From: Parasponia andersonii
Taxonomy: Eukaryota > Streptophyta > Magnoliopsida > Rosales > Cannabaceae
Direction of reading: 5' to 3'
Length of the DNA: 64,000 bases
Assembly (NCBI GenBank): GCA_002914805.1
Contig: JXTB01000086.1
Coordinates: 192,663 to 256,662, forward strand
Shown here: piece by piece, positions 12,886 to 24,258 of the stretch
Layout: each line of letters opens with the position of its first letter
How positions within the stretch are numbered: position 1 is the stretch's first letter
Position numbers and translations under genes: made by a program
The notes under the pieces: model-generated
What the model was told of the DNA's origin: nothing
What the model saw: the letters and a program-made list of their open reading frames with translations, nothing else
Databases searched by the model: none

Positions 12886-13021
12886 TTCCTTTTTCCTTCT
12901 AAAAAGTTTTAATTTTCCCCGATTTTATCAGTTCTAAGTCGAGTAGTGTCTCCCGATCTCACTAAATATTTATACAAATATTCTTACGTACGTGTGTGGG
13001 ATCGAGGGATGTTATATAAAG

Positions 13022-13743
13022 GCCACACGAGTCGCACATGATACCACATCGTCTATTGGCATGTCCGGGGTTAGGGTCGAGCCCATCCCAGACCCTGGAT
13101 GGACTCGGCCCAGTCCGATTCTTACCTCGATAGCTGGGGGGTCGAAAGCCGCAAGGGTCTTCCACCAGAATATAATGGAAAACAACTCACAGCTCCAGAC
13201 CCAGACAGAGCATTTAATGCGATCTTGAGTAGGTGTGCGCAGGGGGCAAGCCGTCCTGACAGAACGGCAATTTGTCCAAATCTCGCCCTTGACAGACTCG
13301 AGCCATAGGAGACGGCGGGAGCTAGGCTACAGCGGGACAGGAAAGATCACGGTAATCTCGACCTGTGACCTCTGAAAAAAGTCTTGAGGAAAAAGGTACT
13401 CAGTCCTGAAATCGTAAACCGGGTGGTTCACAATCTCAAGACTATACATATATGAGCCATGCGTCCCTAAATGGGGGCATGTACGCATACAAAAAGAAGT
13501 ATTTAAAAGTTTATGAGAAAGAAAAAAAGATATACTCATATAGAACTAAATACTTGCTACCTTGAATCAAAGAAAGACTACTGACTTAAGCATCGGAGAG
13601 TCTTTGCAGGTGGCCACCCCCGCCTCTCTGTCCCTGCCCGGAGTTCAAAGTACTTTGGGATAGTAAGGACACGTGGACAGTTGTAGAATATAGTATCAGC
13701 GGTTCAGAGACATGCGGACGGCTGGTGAGAAACCGCTCCAACA
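13022..13743 (+). repeat. 5' LTR of Tat element, right fragment
   Basis: This part matches 24585-25279 and ends CCGCTCCAACA. Added to the left fragment it gives an 827-bp LTR, nearly the length of the LTR at 62859-63684 (826 bp). It has 27 bases after 13640 that are deleted in the 3' LTR. The TATA region (about 13443-13453) reads TATACATATATG and is weaker than in the other copies. Confidence 0.9.
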
Positions 13744-13746
13744 GTT

Positions 13747-13764
13747 TAGCGCCGTCTGTGGGAA
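13747..13764 (+). other. Primer-binding site of the Tat element
   Basis: TAGCGCCGTCTGTGGGAA follows the LTR end by three bases. It resembles the TGGCGCCGTCTGTGGG form seen in plant Tat-lineage elements, with one G-to-A change. Confidence 0.7.
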
Positions 13765-13854
13765 AAGGTTGAGCGTAAGAAAAAAGAGTAAGAGACTCAC
13801 GATTGCGCTCTCCCTGAACAAAAAGCCATACAACATCGGATAGTACCCTCGAGG

Positions 13855-15357
13855 ATGACAACCAGGAGCACACATCCTGACGCCGAAGGGAGCTCCAGAG
13901 AAGCACGATCAGATCTGAAGTAAAAGCTGGATTAGATACTCACTGCCTTAACGGAATCAAACCGGAAGGTAGAGATGGCCCACGAGGCCATCCTGGGTTT
14001 AAGGAACGAAGTCACAGAGATGCGCAGAGACAACGCCTGCCTCGAAGGGTTGCTAGCAAGCGAAGCCAGGAGCCAGCGGAGAGAAGACGAAGAGGTCCAA
14101 CAAGAATTCAGAAGCCAACCGTGAGGGGAAGTTCCCGCCCTATCCGGATCGCCGATGTAGGGGGCACAGCAAAGCCAGACAAGACCCCTCCAAACCAGAG
14201 CGGCGATGGGCAGAAGACGCCATGGAAGCCCAGGAGGTATGCCTCTCGACTGGAAGCAAGAAATGATGGCAGAGTTGAGCAAGAGACTCGGGCCCCATCA
14301 TAGCCAGACCCCCGACGATCTGGCAGAGCAAACTGTGTGAGGGATCAACCGGACGGCATTCACCGACTGGATTCAGATGGAGCCCAGGCCGAGAGACTTC
14401 ACGACCCCGACCTTCAAGCCGTTCGAGGGGAAAACCGACCCCCTCGATCACATATACCACTTTCAACAGAAGATGGCCTTGGAAACCAAGGATGGGACTA
14501 TGACCTGTAAAGTTTTCTCTACAACCCTGGTGGGACCAGTCCTGCTATGGTTCAGACAGCTCCTGAAGAAATCCATAAACGAGTTCGAAGATTTCTGCAA
14601 ACATTTCCTAAAACAGTACGCGGGTGCCCGGAGACATCAAAAAACCATGCGAGACTTTGACCAGTTGGAGCAGGCCGCAGATGAGTCCTCGAGAGAGTAT
14701 CTGTCACGTTTCCTGGAGTTGATGTCCCTAGTTCATAATGCTGACTCGGTCCAAGCCGCAGGCTCGTTCGTTAGGAGCCTGCAGCTAGGATCAATGCTAT
14801 CGGACCATCTCCTTTTGAATCTTCTGTACGATATGGCGGATGTCCAGGCGAAGTTGGAAGGGGTATTCAGGATACTGGAAAGCCACCAGAAGATGCCCAA
14901 GACCTCCGCCGTGATAACAACATCGCCGGTACAAACTTCGGCCCTGCAAGGGGTGAAAAGGCCCTTACCGGCCCGAGGGCCGACTTCGAAACAGGAAGCC
15001 CCCATTCGAGGCAGTCAGGAAGGTGGCAAGAGGAGATAGACGTCCCGCGACCCTCTGCCGAAATATGAGCTCAACACGCCAATCAACATTATCTACCTCC
15101 AAAACAGGGACATGGGTATTTTCAAAGACCCGCCCAAATCTAACGTCCCTAAGCACATGAAGAACATGAACAAGTATTGCCAGTTTCATAAGGACTACGA
15201 GCACGACACCATCCACTTCCGCAACCTTTACGCACAGGTCATGATGGCGATCCATGTCGGTGGTGGGGGCGGTAGAGGTGCGGCTTTCTCCCATCGTTTT
15301 CACCCGGCAAGATTTGACTACGGTACGCCTGCCACACGACGATCCCTTGGTGATTAA
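13855..15357 (+). pseudogene. gag of Tat element, broken
   Basis: One frame runs from ATG 13855, with another in-frame Met at 13975 and several stops before 14377. The longest open part (14377-15039) holds the retrotransposon gag core: RPRDFTTPTFKPFEGKTDPL at the start, then CKHFLKQYAGARR and DQLEQAADESSREYLSRFL. After a stop, the same frame gives KYCQFHKDYEHDTIHF, the Tat gag C-terminal region that normally precedes protease. Translation then leaves the frame near 15250-15330, where protease starts in another frame and the usual gag-protease spacer seems to be missing. Confidence 0.85.
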
Positions 15358-15802
15358 ATTGCAGATCGGCTCCGCATTGGTCGAAAGGGTCCTAGTAAAC
15401 GGTGGAACCAACGTTGATATCCTGTTCCTTAGCACATTCGAGAATATGGGCCTGGATCGAAGCACACTCAGGCCAACCTGTCAACCGTTGTTCACTTTCG
15501 ACAGCACTAAGGTCAGCCCTTTGGGCATCGTGACCCTGAAGGTCTGCACTGCTGAGAGATGCTTGGACGTGGATTTCGTCATCATTGACTGCCAGTCCTC
15601 CTTCAACATCATCATGGGAAGGGGATGGATCCACGCCATGCATGGAGTCGCTTCCACCCTCCACCAGGTCTTAAGATGTCTATCAAAGGATGGTACCTAT
15701 ACGATAGACATCAAGGAAGACCAGACCTCCGCAAGGAAATACTTTTCAACTGCCCTGAGGAGAGCCGACGTGAGTGCAAGCGCCGCAATCAGAGACGGAT
15801 AG
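15258..15802 (+). pseudogene. Aspartic protease of Tat element, active site changed
   Basis: LPHDDPLVIKLQIGSALVER opens the domain as in Tat proteases, followed by VLVNGGTNVDILF and, further on, IIDCQSSFNIIMGR. The residue expected to be the catalytic Asp is Asn (codon AAC at 15398-15400), so the enzyme should be inactive. The frame ends at a TAG at 15800-15802, although the same frame continues toward RT. Confidence 0.8.
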
Positions 15803-16906
15803 CAATCAAAGGACTGCCTGCCAGCGTACATGAAGCGAATCGAAGAGGAGTTTGACGGTCCAGAATCCACGATCGAGGAGCTGGTAGCGGTCCCTTTGAA
15901 AGAGGCAGAACCGGCGAAGGTGGTTCTAATCGGGGCCTTATTACCTGAGGAGCAAAAGAACGAGATATTGGGATTCCTGAAGTAGAACGAGGATGTCTTC
16001 GCATGGTCCCACGATGATATGCCCGGGAGAGACCCCACACACACCTGCCACTGGCTGAACATAGACCCTAATTTCCCTTCAGTCAGGCAGAAACTCCGAA
16101 GGTTCGCACCAGAGAAAAACAGGGCGATCAACAAGGAGGTGGAAAAGCTGCTAGAGAACGGTGTGATCAGGGAATGTGTGTACTTGTGTTGGGTTTCCAA
16201 CCCGGTGGTGGTGAAAAAGAAAAATGGCGACTACCGTATTTGCATAGATTTCACCAACCTGAACAAGGCCTGCCCGAAAGATAGCTTCCCCCTGCCAAGA
16301 ATCGACCAAATGATAGATGCGATGGCGGGATTCGACAGAATGAGCTTTTTGGATGCCTACTCTGGGTACAACCAGATCCCCCTGTATGCGGAAAACCAAA
16401 TCCATACAGCTTTTATCACGGAGCGTGGTCTATACTACTACAGGCGTATGCCATTTGGCTTGAAGGACGCAGGGGCAACCTACCAAAGGTTCATGAATAA
16501 GATGTTTGCCAGACTACTAGGGAAGACTATAGAGGTCTATATCGACAATATGATCGTGAAGAGCAGAGAAGATTCAGACAATCTGAGACACCTGGATGAA
16601 TGTTTTCAGATTCTGAGGCAACATCGGATGCGTCTGAATCCCAAGAAATGCGTATTTGGGGTGTCCTCTGGTCAATTCCTAGGGCATATCGTGAGCAGGA
16701 GGGATATCGAGGCAAACCCGACCCAGCTGACCTCGATCGCAAATGTGCAGAGACCCTCGACCATTCGGGAGGTCCAACGCCTAGCCGGGAAGATAGCCAC
16801 TCTCAGCCGATTCGTCTCCAAGATGTCCGACCGATGCGAGAATTTCTTCCAATGCTTGAAGAAAAGCTCTACTGTCGTCTGGGGGAGGAACAGGATAGGG
16901 CACTGA
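15803..16906 (+). pseudogene. Reverse transcriptase of Tat element, active site changed
   Basis: The frame continues from protease through a TAG at 15983-15985 into an open stretch from 16019. Recognisable blocks are NPVVVKKKNGDYRICIDFTN, LNKACPKDSFPLPRID, FLDAYSGYNQI, RMPFGLKDAGATYQRFMN and GQFLGHIVSRR. The catalytic box reads YIDNM, so the second Asp of the usual Y-x-D-D is Asn (codon at 16547-16549). The frame is lost near 16870-16906 and the connection region continues in another frame. Confidence 0.9.
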
Positions 16907-17316
16907 CAGATCTCAAGCTGTATTTGAGTCACCCACATATCCTGGCTTCCCCAGCAGAAGGGGAGCACCTGTACGCCTATTTAGCAGTATCCGAAGTAGC
17001 AATCAGCACTGTACTGTTCATCGAGGAAGTCGGCAAACAGAAACCAGTGTTTTATATAAGCCGCATGCTCCTGGATGCTGAGACATGATATAGTGTGGCA
17101 GAAAAGCTGGTCCTCACTCTGGTCAATACTAAAAAGAAACTCCGGCAGTACTTTGAGGCACACTCGGTCACCATGTATACGGATTTCCCCATCTGGCAAA
17201 TTTTGGCCAAGCCAGACCTATCGGGATGACTGACCAAGTGGGCCATTGAACTGGGAATATACGATATCGAGTATCGGCCTCGTGCGGCGAAGAAAGGACA
17301 AGTCATGACGGATTTT
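16830..17316 (+). pseudogene. RT connection and first RNase H of Tat element
   Basis: In the +1 frame relative to RT, the sequence gives EFLPMLEEKLYCRLGEEQ, then HLYAYLAVSEVAISTVL and QKPVFYISRMLLDAE. It continues through a TGA (17086) and another (17227) to IYDIEYRPRAAKKGQVMTDF. These are the usual landmarks of the Ty3/Gypsy RNase H. A run of seven T at 17311-17318 marks the change to the frame of the next domain. Confidence 0.8.
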
Positions 17317-17317
17317 T

Positions 17318-17830
17318 TTGGCGGAAATCGAATCCTTCGGCGAGCAGCACGACCAGCTTCAGATGTCTCAACTTCGCCCCCCTTTAGCTTGGATAATCTA
17401 CACTGACGGATCCACGAATGCCTCAAGGTCAGGTATCGAGATAGTCCTGCAGACCCCAATGAGTCTCAGAGTTGAGAAGGCATTGAGGCTCAGCTTCCAG
17501 GCGACTGACAATGAGGCAGAGTACGAGGCACTGCTACAAGGCTTAGAGCTGGCTCTGCACTTCGGAGTGGAGAACATTGCAATAAAGACTGACTCGCAGT
17601 TGATCACGGGTCAGGTCAGAGGAAACTTCGAAGTAAAAGAACCGAGGTTGCACAGGTACTTCTCCAAGGTAATGGGGGCAAAAGCTCGCTCTAGCAATTT
17701 CGATATTGAACCGATTCCCAGGGAGATGAACCATAGGGCCGACGAGCTAGCTAAGAGTGCGTCAATCGGGGGTACGACCGGAAGCACAGAAGTTCTCCTA
17801 GAAGGTGAGAACATGGAGGACCCTCCGTAG
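17318..17830 (+). pseudogene. Second (additional) RNase H of Tat element
   Basis: The four acidic landmarks of an RNase H are all present: YTDGSTNASR, TDNEAEYEALLQGLELAL, IKTDSQLITGQVRGNFEVK and NHRADELAKSAS. A second RNase H after the regular one is a known hallmark of the Tat lineage and the main reason for assigning the element to it. The domain itself is intact; the breaks lie before it and after it (TAG at 17828). Confidence 0.88.
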
Positions 17831-17859
17831 ACCCCTGCATGCCATGTGTTTGCAACCGA

Positions 17860-19090
17860 AACTGCTGACGAAGGGTGGATGAAACCCATCACCTAGCATT
17901 TGACGTTGGGGAACCTACCCGCGGACCCCCGAGAAGTAAGGTCAGTCAGATTGAAAGCTGCTAGGTACTCGATGGTGGGTGAACATCTATATAGGAGATC
18001 AACAATGAGTCCGATGCTACGGTGTATAGGTCCCGTCGAAGCACAAAAACTGATGAAGGAAATCCATGAGGGAGTATGCGGCAAACACTCTGGCGGATGC
18101 AGCCTCGCCTACAAGGCTCTAACAGCCGGATACTTTCGGCCATACATGATGACAGAGGCATCCCAATTCGTCAAAAAATGTGATAAATGCCAAAAGTTCA
18201 CCCCAATGAAATGCCAGCCTACGGAGGTACTTCATTCGAACATAACTCCTTGGCCGTTTGCCAAATGGGGTCTGAACATCGTCGGAGAGCTCCCCAAAAG
18301 TCTAAGGGGAAGGAGGTACGTCCTGCTGGCCACAGATTACTTCACCAAATGGGTAGAGGCTGAAGCCTATGCGACTGTTAGTAAGGCAAACACGATTAAC
18401 TTCATCTGGAAGAACATAATCTGTCGATTCAGGATCCCGAAAAAGATACATGCCGATCATGGCACACAGTTCTAAAATGCTAAGCTCAAAGAGTTGTGCG
18501 AGCTGTATGATATAAGGCTCAGTTTCTCTTCCGTGAACTATCCTCAGGGGAACGGCCAAACAGAGGCAATGAACAAAGCCATATTCAGCAACATCAAAAA
18601 GAACTTGCAGGAGGCTAAAAGTAAGTGGTTAGAAGAACTGCCGGCCGTTGTGTGGGCCCATCGAACTACAGAGCGGAGGTCGACTGGAAGAACGCCATTT
18701 GCCATGGTCTACGGATCAGAGGCTGTGATCCCGACCGAGGTTGGCCTCCCGACCCTCCGCTATGAAGTGATAAGAGATGCCCCCTTAAACGAACGTCAGC
18801 TAAGCCACAACACAGACCTCCTGGAAGAAACGAGAAACATGGCCCTGGTCCACCTGGCTTCATACCACCAGCAGGCTAGGTCCTACTATGCAAAAAAGGT
18901 TAGTGCTCGACGATTTAACGCCGGGGATTGGGTCCTGAAAGTTAGAACAGGGAATTTGTCAAAACTAGACTCCAATTGGATTGGACCCTATGAGGTGATC
19001 AAAGCGCTCGACAACGGTGCGTATATCCTGAAAGAACTCAAGACCAGGAAAAATTTGCCGAACACGTGGAATGCTTAGCACTTAAAAAAG
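17860..19090 (+). pseudogene. Integrase of Tat element, first catalytic Asp changed
   Basis: The HHCC zinc-binding module is visible (HEGVCGKHSGG and, further on, KKCDKCQKF), then the DDE core. The first catalytic Asp position reads Asn (GLNIVGEL, codon 18275-18277), the second is kept (HADHGTQF) and the Glu is kept (YPQGNGQTEAMNKAI). A TAA interrupts the frame just after GTQF (18473-18475). The second open part, 18494-19078, covers the rest of the core and the C-terminal region ending with SNWIGPYEVIKALDNGAYIL. Confidence 0.88.
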
Positions 19091-19129
19091 TATCACGTGT
19101 AAGGCACATACATATGATGTAAGACCGTG

Positions 19130-19520
19130 TGAATACTTATATTATTAAAAACTTTAAACCCAAAACAGGTCAAGTTCCCTTTTTGCCGCATGGATTCATC
19201 TTTTGGATTGCTATGGAAAAAGGGTCTGCCCGCAGTGGCAGACCCCACACACTATTCACGCGTGAGACCTATGTGAATGCTTATATTATTAAAAAACTTA
19301 ATCCCGAAACAGGTTGGGTCTTCTGCCACACGGAAAAATCATACCGGGTTGCCACGGAAAAGGATCTACCCACAGTGGTAGACCCCACGTTTATTTACAT
19401 AGGCAAAAAATCATACCGGGCTGCTACAGAAAAGAGTCTACCCACAGTGGTAGACCCCACGCCTCAGTTGCATAGAAAATCATACTGGGTGCAACGGAAA
19501 ACGGTTTGTCACAGTTGTGG
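19130..19520 (+). repeat. Degenerate repeats in the 3' noncoding region of the Tat element
   Basis: Phrases such as CCACAGTGGTAGACCCCACG, AATGCTTATATTATTAAAAA and AAAATCATACCGGG recur two or three times between the end of integrase and the 100-bp tandem array. The copies are irregular. Confidence 0.7.
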
Positions 19521-19544
19521 ACCATACGTACTATTCGCGCAATC

Positions 19545-20190
19545 AACGATCGTACTGTGGGGATCATGTCGCTTGACGACGACCTGAGAAAATGTACGAA
19601 GATGAAAGAGCTGCGCAACCAAAAACTTACTAGCAGACCTCAAAAACGATCGTACTGTGGGGATCACGTCGCTTGACGACGACCCGAGAAAACGTACGAA
19701 GAGGAAAGAGCTGTGCAACCAAAAACTTGCCAGCAGACCTCAAAAATGATCGTACTATGGGGATCACATCGCTTGACGACGACCCGAGGAAACGTACGAA
19801 GAGGAAAGAGCTGCGCAACCAAAAACTTGCCAGCAGACCTCAAAAACGATCGTACTGTGGGGATCACATCGCTTGACGACGACCCAAGAAAACGTACGAA
19901 GAGGAAAGAGTTGCGCAACCAAAAACTTGCCAGCAGACCTCGAAAATGATCGTACTATGGGGATCACATCGCTTGTCGACGACCCGAGAAAACGTACGAA
20001 GAGGAAAGAACTGTGCAACCAAAAACTTACCAGCAGACATCAAAAACGGTCGTACTATGGGGATCACGTCGCTTGACGATGGCCCGAGAAAATGTACGAA
20101 GAAGGAAGAACTGTGCAACCAAAAACTCGCCAGTAGTCCTCAAAACGATTGTACTATGGGAATCACATCGCGCAATAAAACGCTTGCTGA
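19545..20190 (+). repeat. Tandem array of about seven 100-bp units
   Basis: The phrase CGATCGTACTGTGGGGATCA or a close variant starts at 19547, 19647, 19747, 19847, 19947, 20047 and about 20146, an almost exact 100-bp period. Each unit also carries CGCTTGACGACGACC, GTACGAAGAGGAAAGAG and CAACCAAAAACTTGCCAGC. The last copies are more diverged. Tandem repeats at this position, between integrase and the 3' LTR, are known in Tat/Ogre elements and can seed satellite DNA. Confidence 0.95.
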
Positions 20191-20249
20191 TGACTGAGAA
20201 AACGTACGAGGAGAAAAGGGGTGCACAACCCAAAAGCTTGCCAGCAAGC

Positions 20250-20440
20250 CCCCTAAGGAACATTTTAGCTATATGAAGAGCTAAAGGAAAGCAGGGTCGG
20301 TATCCACCCATTGGAAGTGGACCCTCCCTAAGGAACATTTTAGCTATACGAAGAGCTAAAGGAAAGCAGAGTCGGGATCCATCCATTAGAATTGGACCCT
20401 CCCTAAGGAACATTTGAGCTATACGAAGGTCTAAAGGAAA
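20250..20440 (+). repeat. Three tandem units of 75 bp
   Basis: CCTAAGGAACATTT recurs at 20252, 20327 and 20402. Each unit continues with GAAGAGCTAAAGGAAAGCAG or a variant, and the first two end in a GGACCCTC phrase. The array lies directly after the 100-bp array. Confidence 0.92.
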
Positions 20441-21229
20441 GCAGACTCTACCCGAGGGATGGTTTAATTGCGCATGGGCAGGATGTGAACGGATTTGGAG
20501 TCTACCCATTGGAAGTAGTCCAGTACCAGACCAAACGTAAGGGAAGAAATTAGGATTAAAGTATGTTTATTATGTCCTAAAAATACAAAGCGCACGGTCA
20601 ATAGTGGCGCACACTCAGGAGCCCTATTTACGGGAGGCAGGTCGCGAATGGACTTGCAGGGAGACATCAGAGTGGTAGTGCCCTGTTTGTTCCCAGTAAG
20701 AGCCGAGCCGAGCCCAGGCCTTCTCCTTTTTAGCGACGGGTCCAAACAATGGTCGACCAACCCCTGGAGCTGGTTCTGAGCGCAGTCCCATTTGGGGTCG
20801 GAGAAGTCCAGCTACACGCGTGGATCGAACTCTACCAAAGCAAGTCATAACAGAAGTTATAGCTCCTTAAAACCGGATGAGCCAAAGCTCACACCCCTAT
20901 CTCCGGAACTAATCTTGTCAGTCATAGCTCGAGGAAGACTCACTAATAGTCTATAACAAGGTTTGACTTTACCCAGACGCGGTCAACAAAGAAAAAAAAA
21001 ATAGACTAAAGAGAATTGCACTGTTCTTATTATTTATATGGAGGACTACAATGAGGGTCAATTTTATAAATGTACAAAATTAGGGACCCTAATTACCTAG
21101 AGCTAGGGGAGCGCAGCCAGTCCCGGCGCTTGGACCAGCCCCGGTGGAGGGTGGCGTACCAGGGTCGGATTCATTACTGGACAAAATGACCATACCAGAC
21201 CCCTCACCAGTTGAGACCCCAAGACCAGG
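20441..21229. other. Noncoding spacer of Tat element
   Basis: No domain is recognisable here. It lies between the tandem arrays and the 3' end of the antisense gene, so it may serve as 3' UTR for transcripts of either strand. The open frames on the minus strand at 20464-20848 show no known motif. Confidence 0.5.
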
Positions 21230-24136
21230 CTAACCACCAGAGGCTTCCAAGTTTTGATCTAGCAGACCGGAAGCGGGGATAGGCTCTTTGGCAACAGAGG
21301 CGGACGTAGAGGGCCCGTCCTTTTCCGCATCAAGCATCTTCAGCACGTCAGCTGGGTACATGATGCTGATCCCATCCCCAAGCTGCTGCATGTAGTACTT
21401 GACAGAATAGTGGTCTCTCTCGACGCCTTTCTGCTCTTCAAACAGGTCTGGCATTACCACCTCAGCGTGGCCTTCGAATTCTCTGTTCTCTCAGCCAGAC
21501 CTGTAGCTTTCCGCAAAAAGGACATCCACCTGCCTCTGGTACCTCGTTTTCAGCTTCTCCGCGTCCGCCAGCCTATCCCTCAGTGCCGCCAGCCTTAGCT
21601 CCATTTGCCGCTGTGATAAGTCGACCAAAAAAGTGTTAATGTCAGCAAGGTCCTTGCCATGTTTGCAAGACATCTCTACATGAGCACCCATCAAATTTTT
21701 GTAATCCAAGTAGAGATGTCGATTGACCTCGTTGGACCGATCAAGCCTGCGTTACAGGGAGTGGGCCTCAAGCTTGGCTTTCACCTCGGCTTTCCTCGCT
21801 TCTCTGGTGTCGTCGACAGCCTTGTCGCGAGCGATGAAAGCCAGTCCCATCTCTAACCCTGCGCTCTGCAATTCTTGCTCCTTGGCCCTGAGCTCGTTTT
21901 GAGCTAGTCTGGTGGCCTCAGATAGAGCAAGCTTGTCGGCCTCCGCTTCGGCCAGTCTCGCTGCCAGCTCCTCGCGCCTGGTCCTTTCAACACTCAGAGC
22001 ATGAGCCACCGTGCTGCTGACCCTCGCCTCATCGAGGCTCCGATATAAATCGAAGTCAGTCCTCAACTCGGCAAGGGCGGCCTCGCTACGCTCGGCCAGT
22101 GCAGAGCGGGAGTTCAGCTCCTCGGTCAAATCCTTGACGCGAGAGGAATAGAAAGACCGGATGGCAGCCAGCTGCAAGTTAAATGAAAAAAAAAGGGGGG
22201 TCAGCATCTAGCAAGGATACTGAGAAACGTAGAGGCAACTGAATGGACCAAACCTGCACGAAGGTACGACTGGCGACAAGCTCGACGTTCTCCAAAGAGA
22301 GTGCCTCCTGCTCCGCGGCTGGACCCTCTCTTTGGGCGTTGCCCGCGCCTACGGAATGCGGCTCTGCCCCGCCAACTGTAAGGGCACACTCTCCCCCAGC
22401 CGGGCATGCCCCCGAAGCAGCGGCGGTAGGGACGGAGGAAAGCTGGGCGCCGCTGAAAGCGCCGTCGGCCACGGCGAGAGGTGGTGCATCTCCTCTTGAC
22501 GGGCCGCTGCGCACGGACCTTCTTCTCCTCAGAAGGGTCAGCGTGGCCCCGTCGTCATCACTGTCAGATGAGGGGCAACCCTACCCCTCTTCTCCACCCG
22601 GCCATCTTATTCTCTAGATGAGCCAACCTTGTAGCGCCGCTTTATTGGGACCAGGGGAGGGGAAGACAGCCGAGATTTCAACCTCAGAGCCCCCCCATTG
22701 AACTCGGCGATCTCTCACCGAGGTAAGTAGCACTCGATTTCGAACCAGAGTCAGGAGTGGACAAGGTTGGTGTAGCAGACCCCCCAAGCAAACTCAGGGG
22801 TATCCCCTCGCCATATACAGCCCTTGTGATAGACGTTCTCCTGGATGGAGGTCCGCCTGCCCGGATGGAGGTCTGCCTGCATCGGAGCGGGGGACTGTGG
22901 GTGCCTCATCTTTTGAAGGCACCACGAGATGCCGACCAGCGGGTGCCTTGGGGCGAGCCTTATGTCCCGCGGCTCCCCCTTGAAGGGGGAGGGGTCTGCC
23001 GATGGGCCCGTCTCAGAACCTACAAAGAACAAGCAACATGTTTAGATCACGGCCATGATCCGATCCACGAAACTCAAGGATGCGGAAATGAAGCCACCCA
23101 TAGCCCTCTTGGGGGCGGCGGTTTCCTCCCTACGGAGCCTGACTCACTCCTCGGCCATAAACCTCACGGCTTCCTCAAGCTCGTGGCTAGTCGGCGCCAC
23201 TAGGTTATTAGAGCCCGCCAACTGGCTTGAGGCCGTAACCTGACGACCCACCATGGCGATTCGATCATGCTCGTCGCGGCGGAATCAGTTCAGGGCAGAG
23301 GCGTCAAGTCGGCTCCGCAGGTGTTTTGTGATGACCCAGGTGTCCAGAGGGAAGGGAAGGTATGAAACCATCCTGGGCATCATATTCATCACCTGGGGAT
23401 TGAGGGCGGCCTGGATGTACCGGCAGTCCCTAGGAGATCCGAAGATGACGATCCCCTCCAGGCCTTTGACCTACCCCGCTGACAAATACGGCTCGAACCT
23501 GTTCTCTTCTGCAGAAGCTGCACAAGACAAAATAACGTGAGCAATAACTGACGAGGAGAATGCATGCCCAAAAATCACGACCTAGCACTTACTCTGCAGG
23601 AAAACTGAGGGAATCTGGAAGTGCTCTCCATTCACCCAAGGGGAGCACCACGCTCCTCCAATGGCTTATAGCCTAGAGTGGGAGTCCCATTGCTTGTCTG
23701 ACCTCGGCAAGCCCTAGAAGATGTGACGCCCCAGGAGTGGTTGGAGGTAAAAGGTGGGCTAGGAACTCTTTTTGGGGATGAGGATGAGTTTGTAAGCATA
23801 AAAGACCACCTCCAGGTCGATATGCAGGTTATAGAGAATTGACAAGGCGGAAAGTCTCATCAGAATTATGACCCCGTTTGCATTTAACTGCATCGGGTGG
23901 ATCCCCGTCAAGGCGAAGAATTGGTGGTTCAGAGGAGGAAGAGGGAATCGCAGCCATTCCAGATATTTTCTGCCCAAAATAATAGAGCCTTCAGGGGCAG
24001 AGGGACGAAGATACTAGTCCGCGGGGCATTCGACCCTTTGCAGCATCACTCCATCGGGGAGGCAGAGTTGTCTTCTCAGTGAATCCAACTCTGAATCCAT
24101 GATGGGGCGCAATTCCTAATCTTGACTCGAGGCCAT
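21230..24136 (-). pseudogene. Antisense spliced gene of the Tat element (gypsy-type transposase_28-like plus coiled coil)
   Basis: Reading the minus strand from ATG 24136, exon 1 gives a segment with GRKYLEWLRFPLPPLNHQF, GIHPMQLNANGVIILM and LEVVFYAYKL. This resembles the plant 'putative gypsy type transposon' domain (Transposase_28 type, recalled from memory). A likely intron spans 23592-23518 (GTAAGT...CAG, 75 nt). A second likely intron spans 22253-22172 (GT...CAG, 82 nt); removing it joins two different frames, ...TFVQ to LAAIRSFYSS..., in phase. The last part (22171-21230) is a long coiled coil rich in Ala, Glu, Arg and Leu, then a tail with VMPDLFEEQKGVERDHYSVK. Stops at codon 7, after PAD and elsewhere make this copy nonfunctional. 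Several Tat-type elements are known to carry an antisense gene here; its function is unknown. Confidence 0.7.
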
Positions 24137-24258
24137 TGTTCTGGATACAATCGAAAGAATAAAAGTCTCTTGAAAGGGAGAAGTCGAAAACCCTAGGATT
24201 TTACGAGGCTAGAATAATTGAAGATTTTAATAAAGTAGCAAATGAGCATAAATGCGGC

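Larger units (their letters stand above)
10165..13016 (+). mobile_element. Nested solo LTR (or internally deleted LTR element) in the 5' LTR
   Basis: The insert starts TGTGATATCC and ends GGATGTTATA, short imperfect inverted ends of LTR type (final CA changed to TA). It is flanked by TAAAG at 10160-10164 and 13017-13021, and the host LTR reads through on either side. No coding motifs are visible. It contains an imperfect direct duplication, an (AT)n run near 11273-11308 and an assembly gap. The size suits a long Gypsy-type solo LTR. Because of the gap, a deleted element cannot be excluded. Confidence 0.75.

Noticed and set aside
12366..12937. Open reading frames across the run of N
   Set aside because: They exist only because N bases contain no stop codon; the flanks are noncoding LTR sequence.
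19545..20190. Regular 100-bp repeats as a CRISPR-like array
   Set aside because: Whole units repeat without unique spacers, the host is a plant and the array lies inside an LTR retrotransposon.
22243..22617. 124-codon plus-strand frame inside the Tat element
   Set aside because: It is the shadow of the GC-rich antisense gene on the minus strand.
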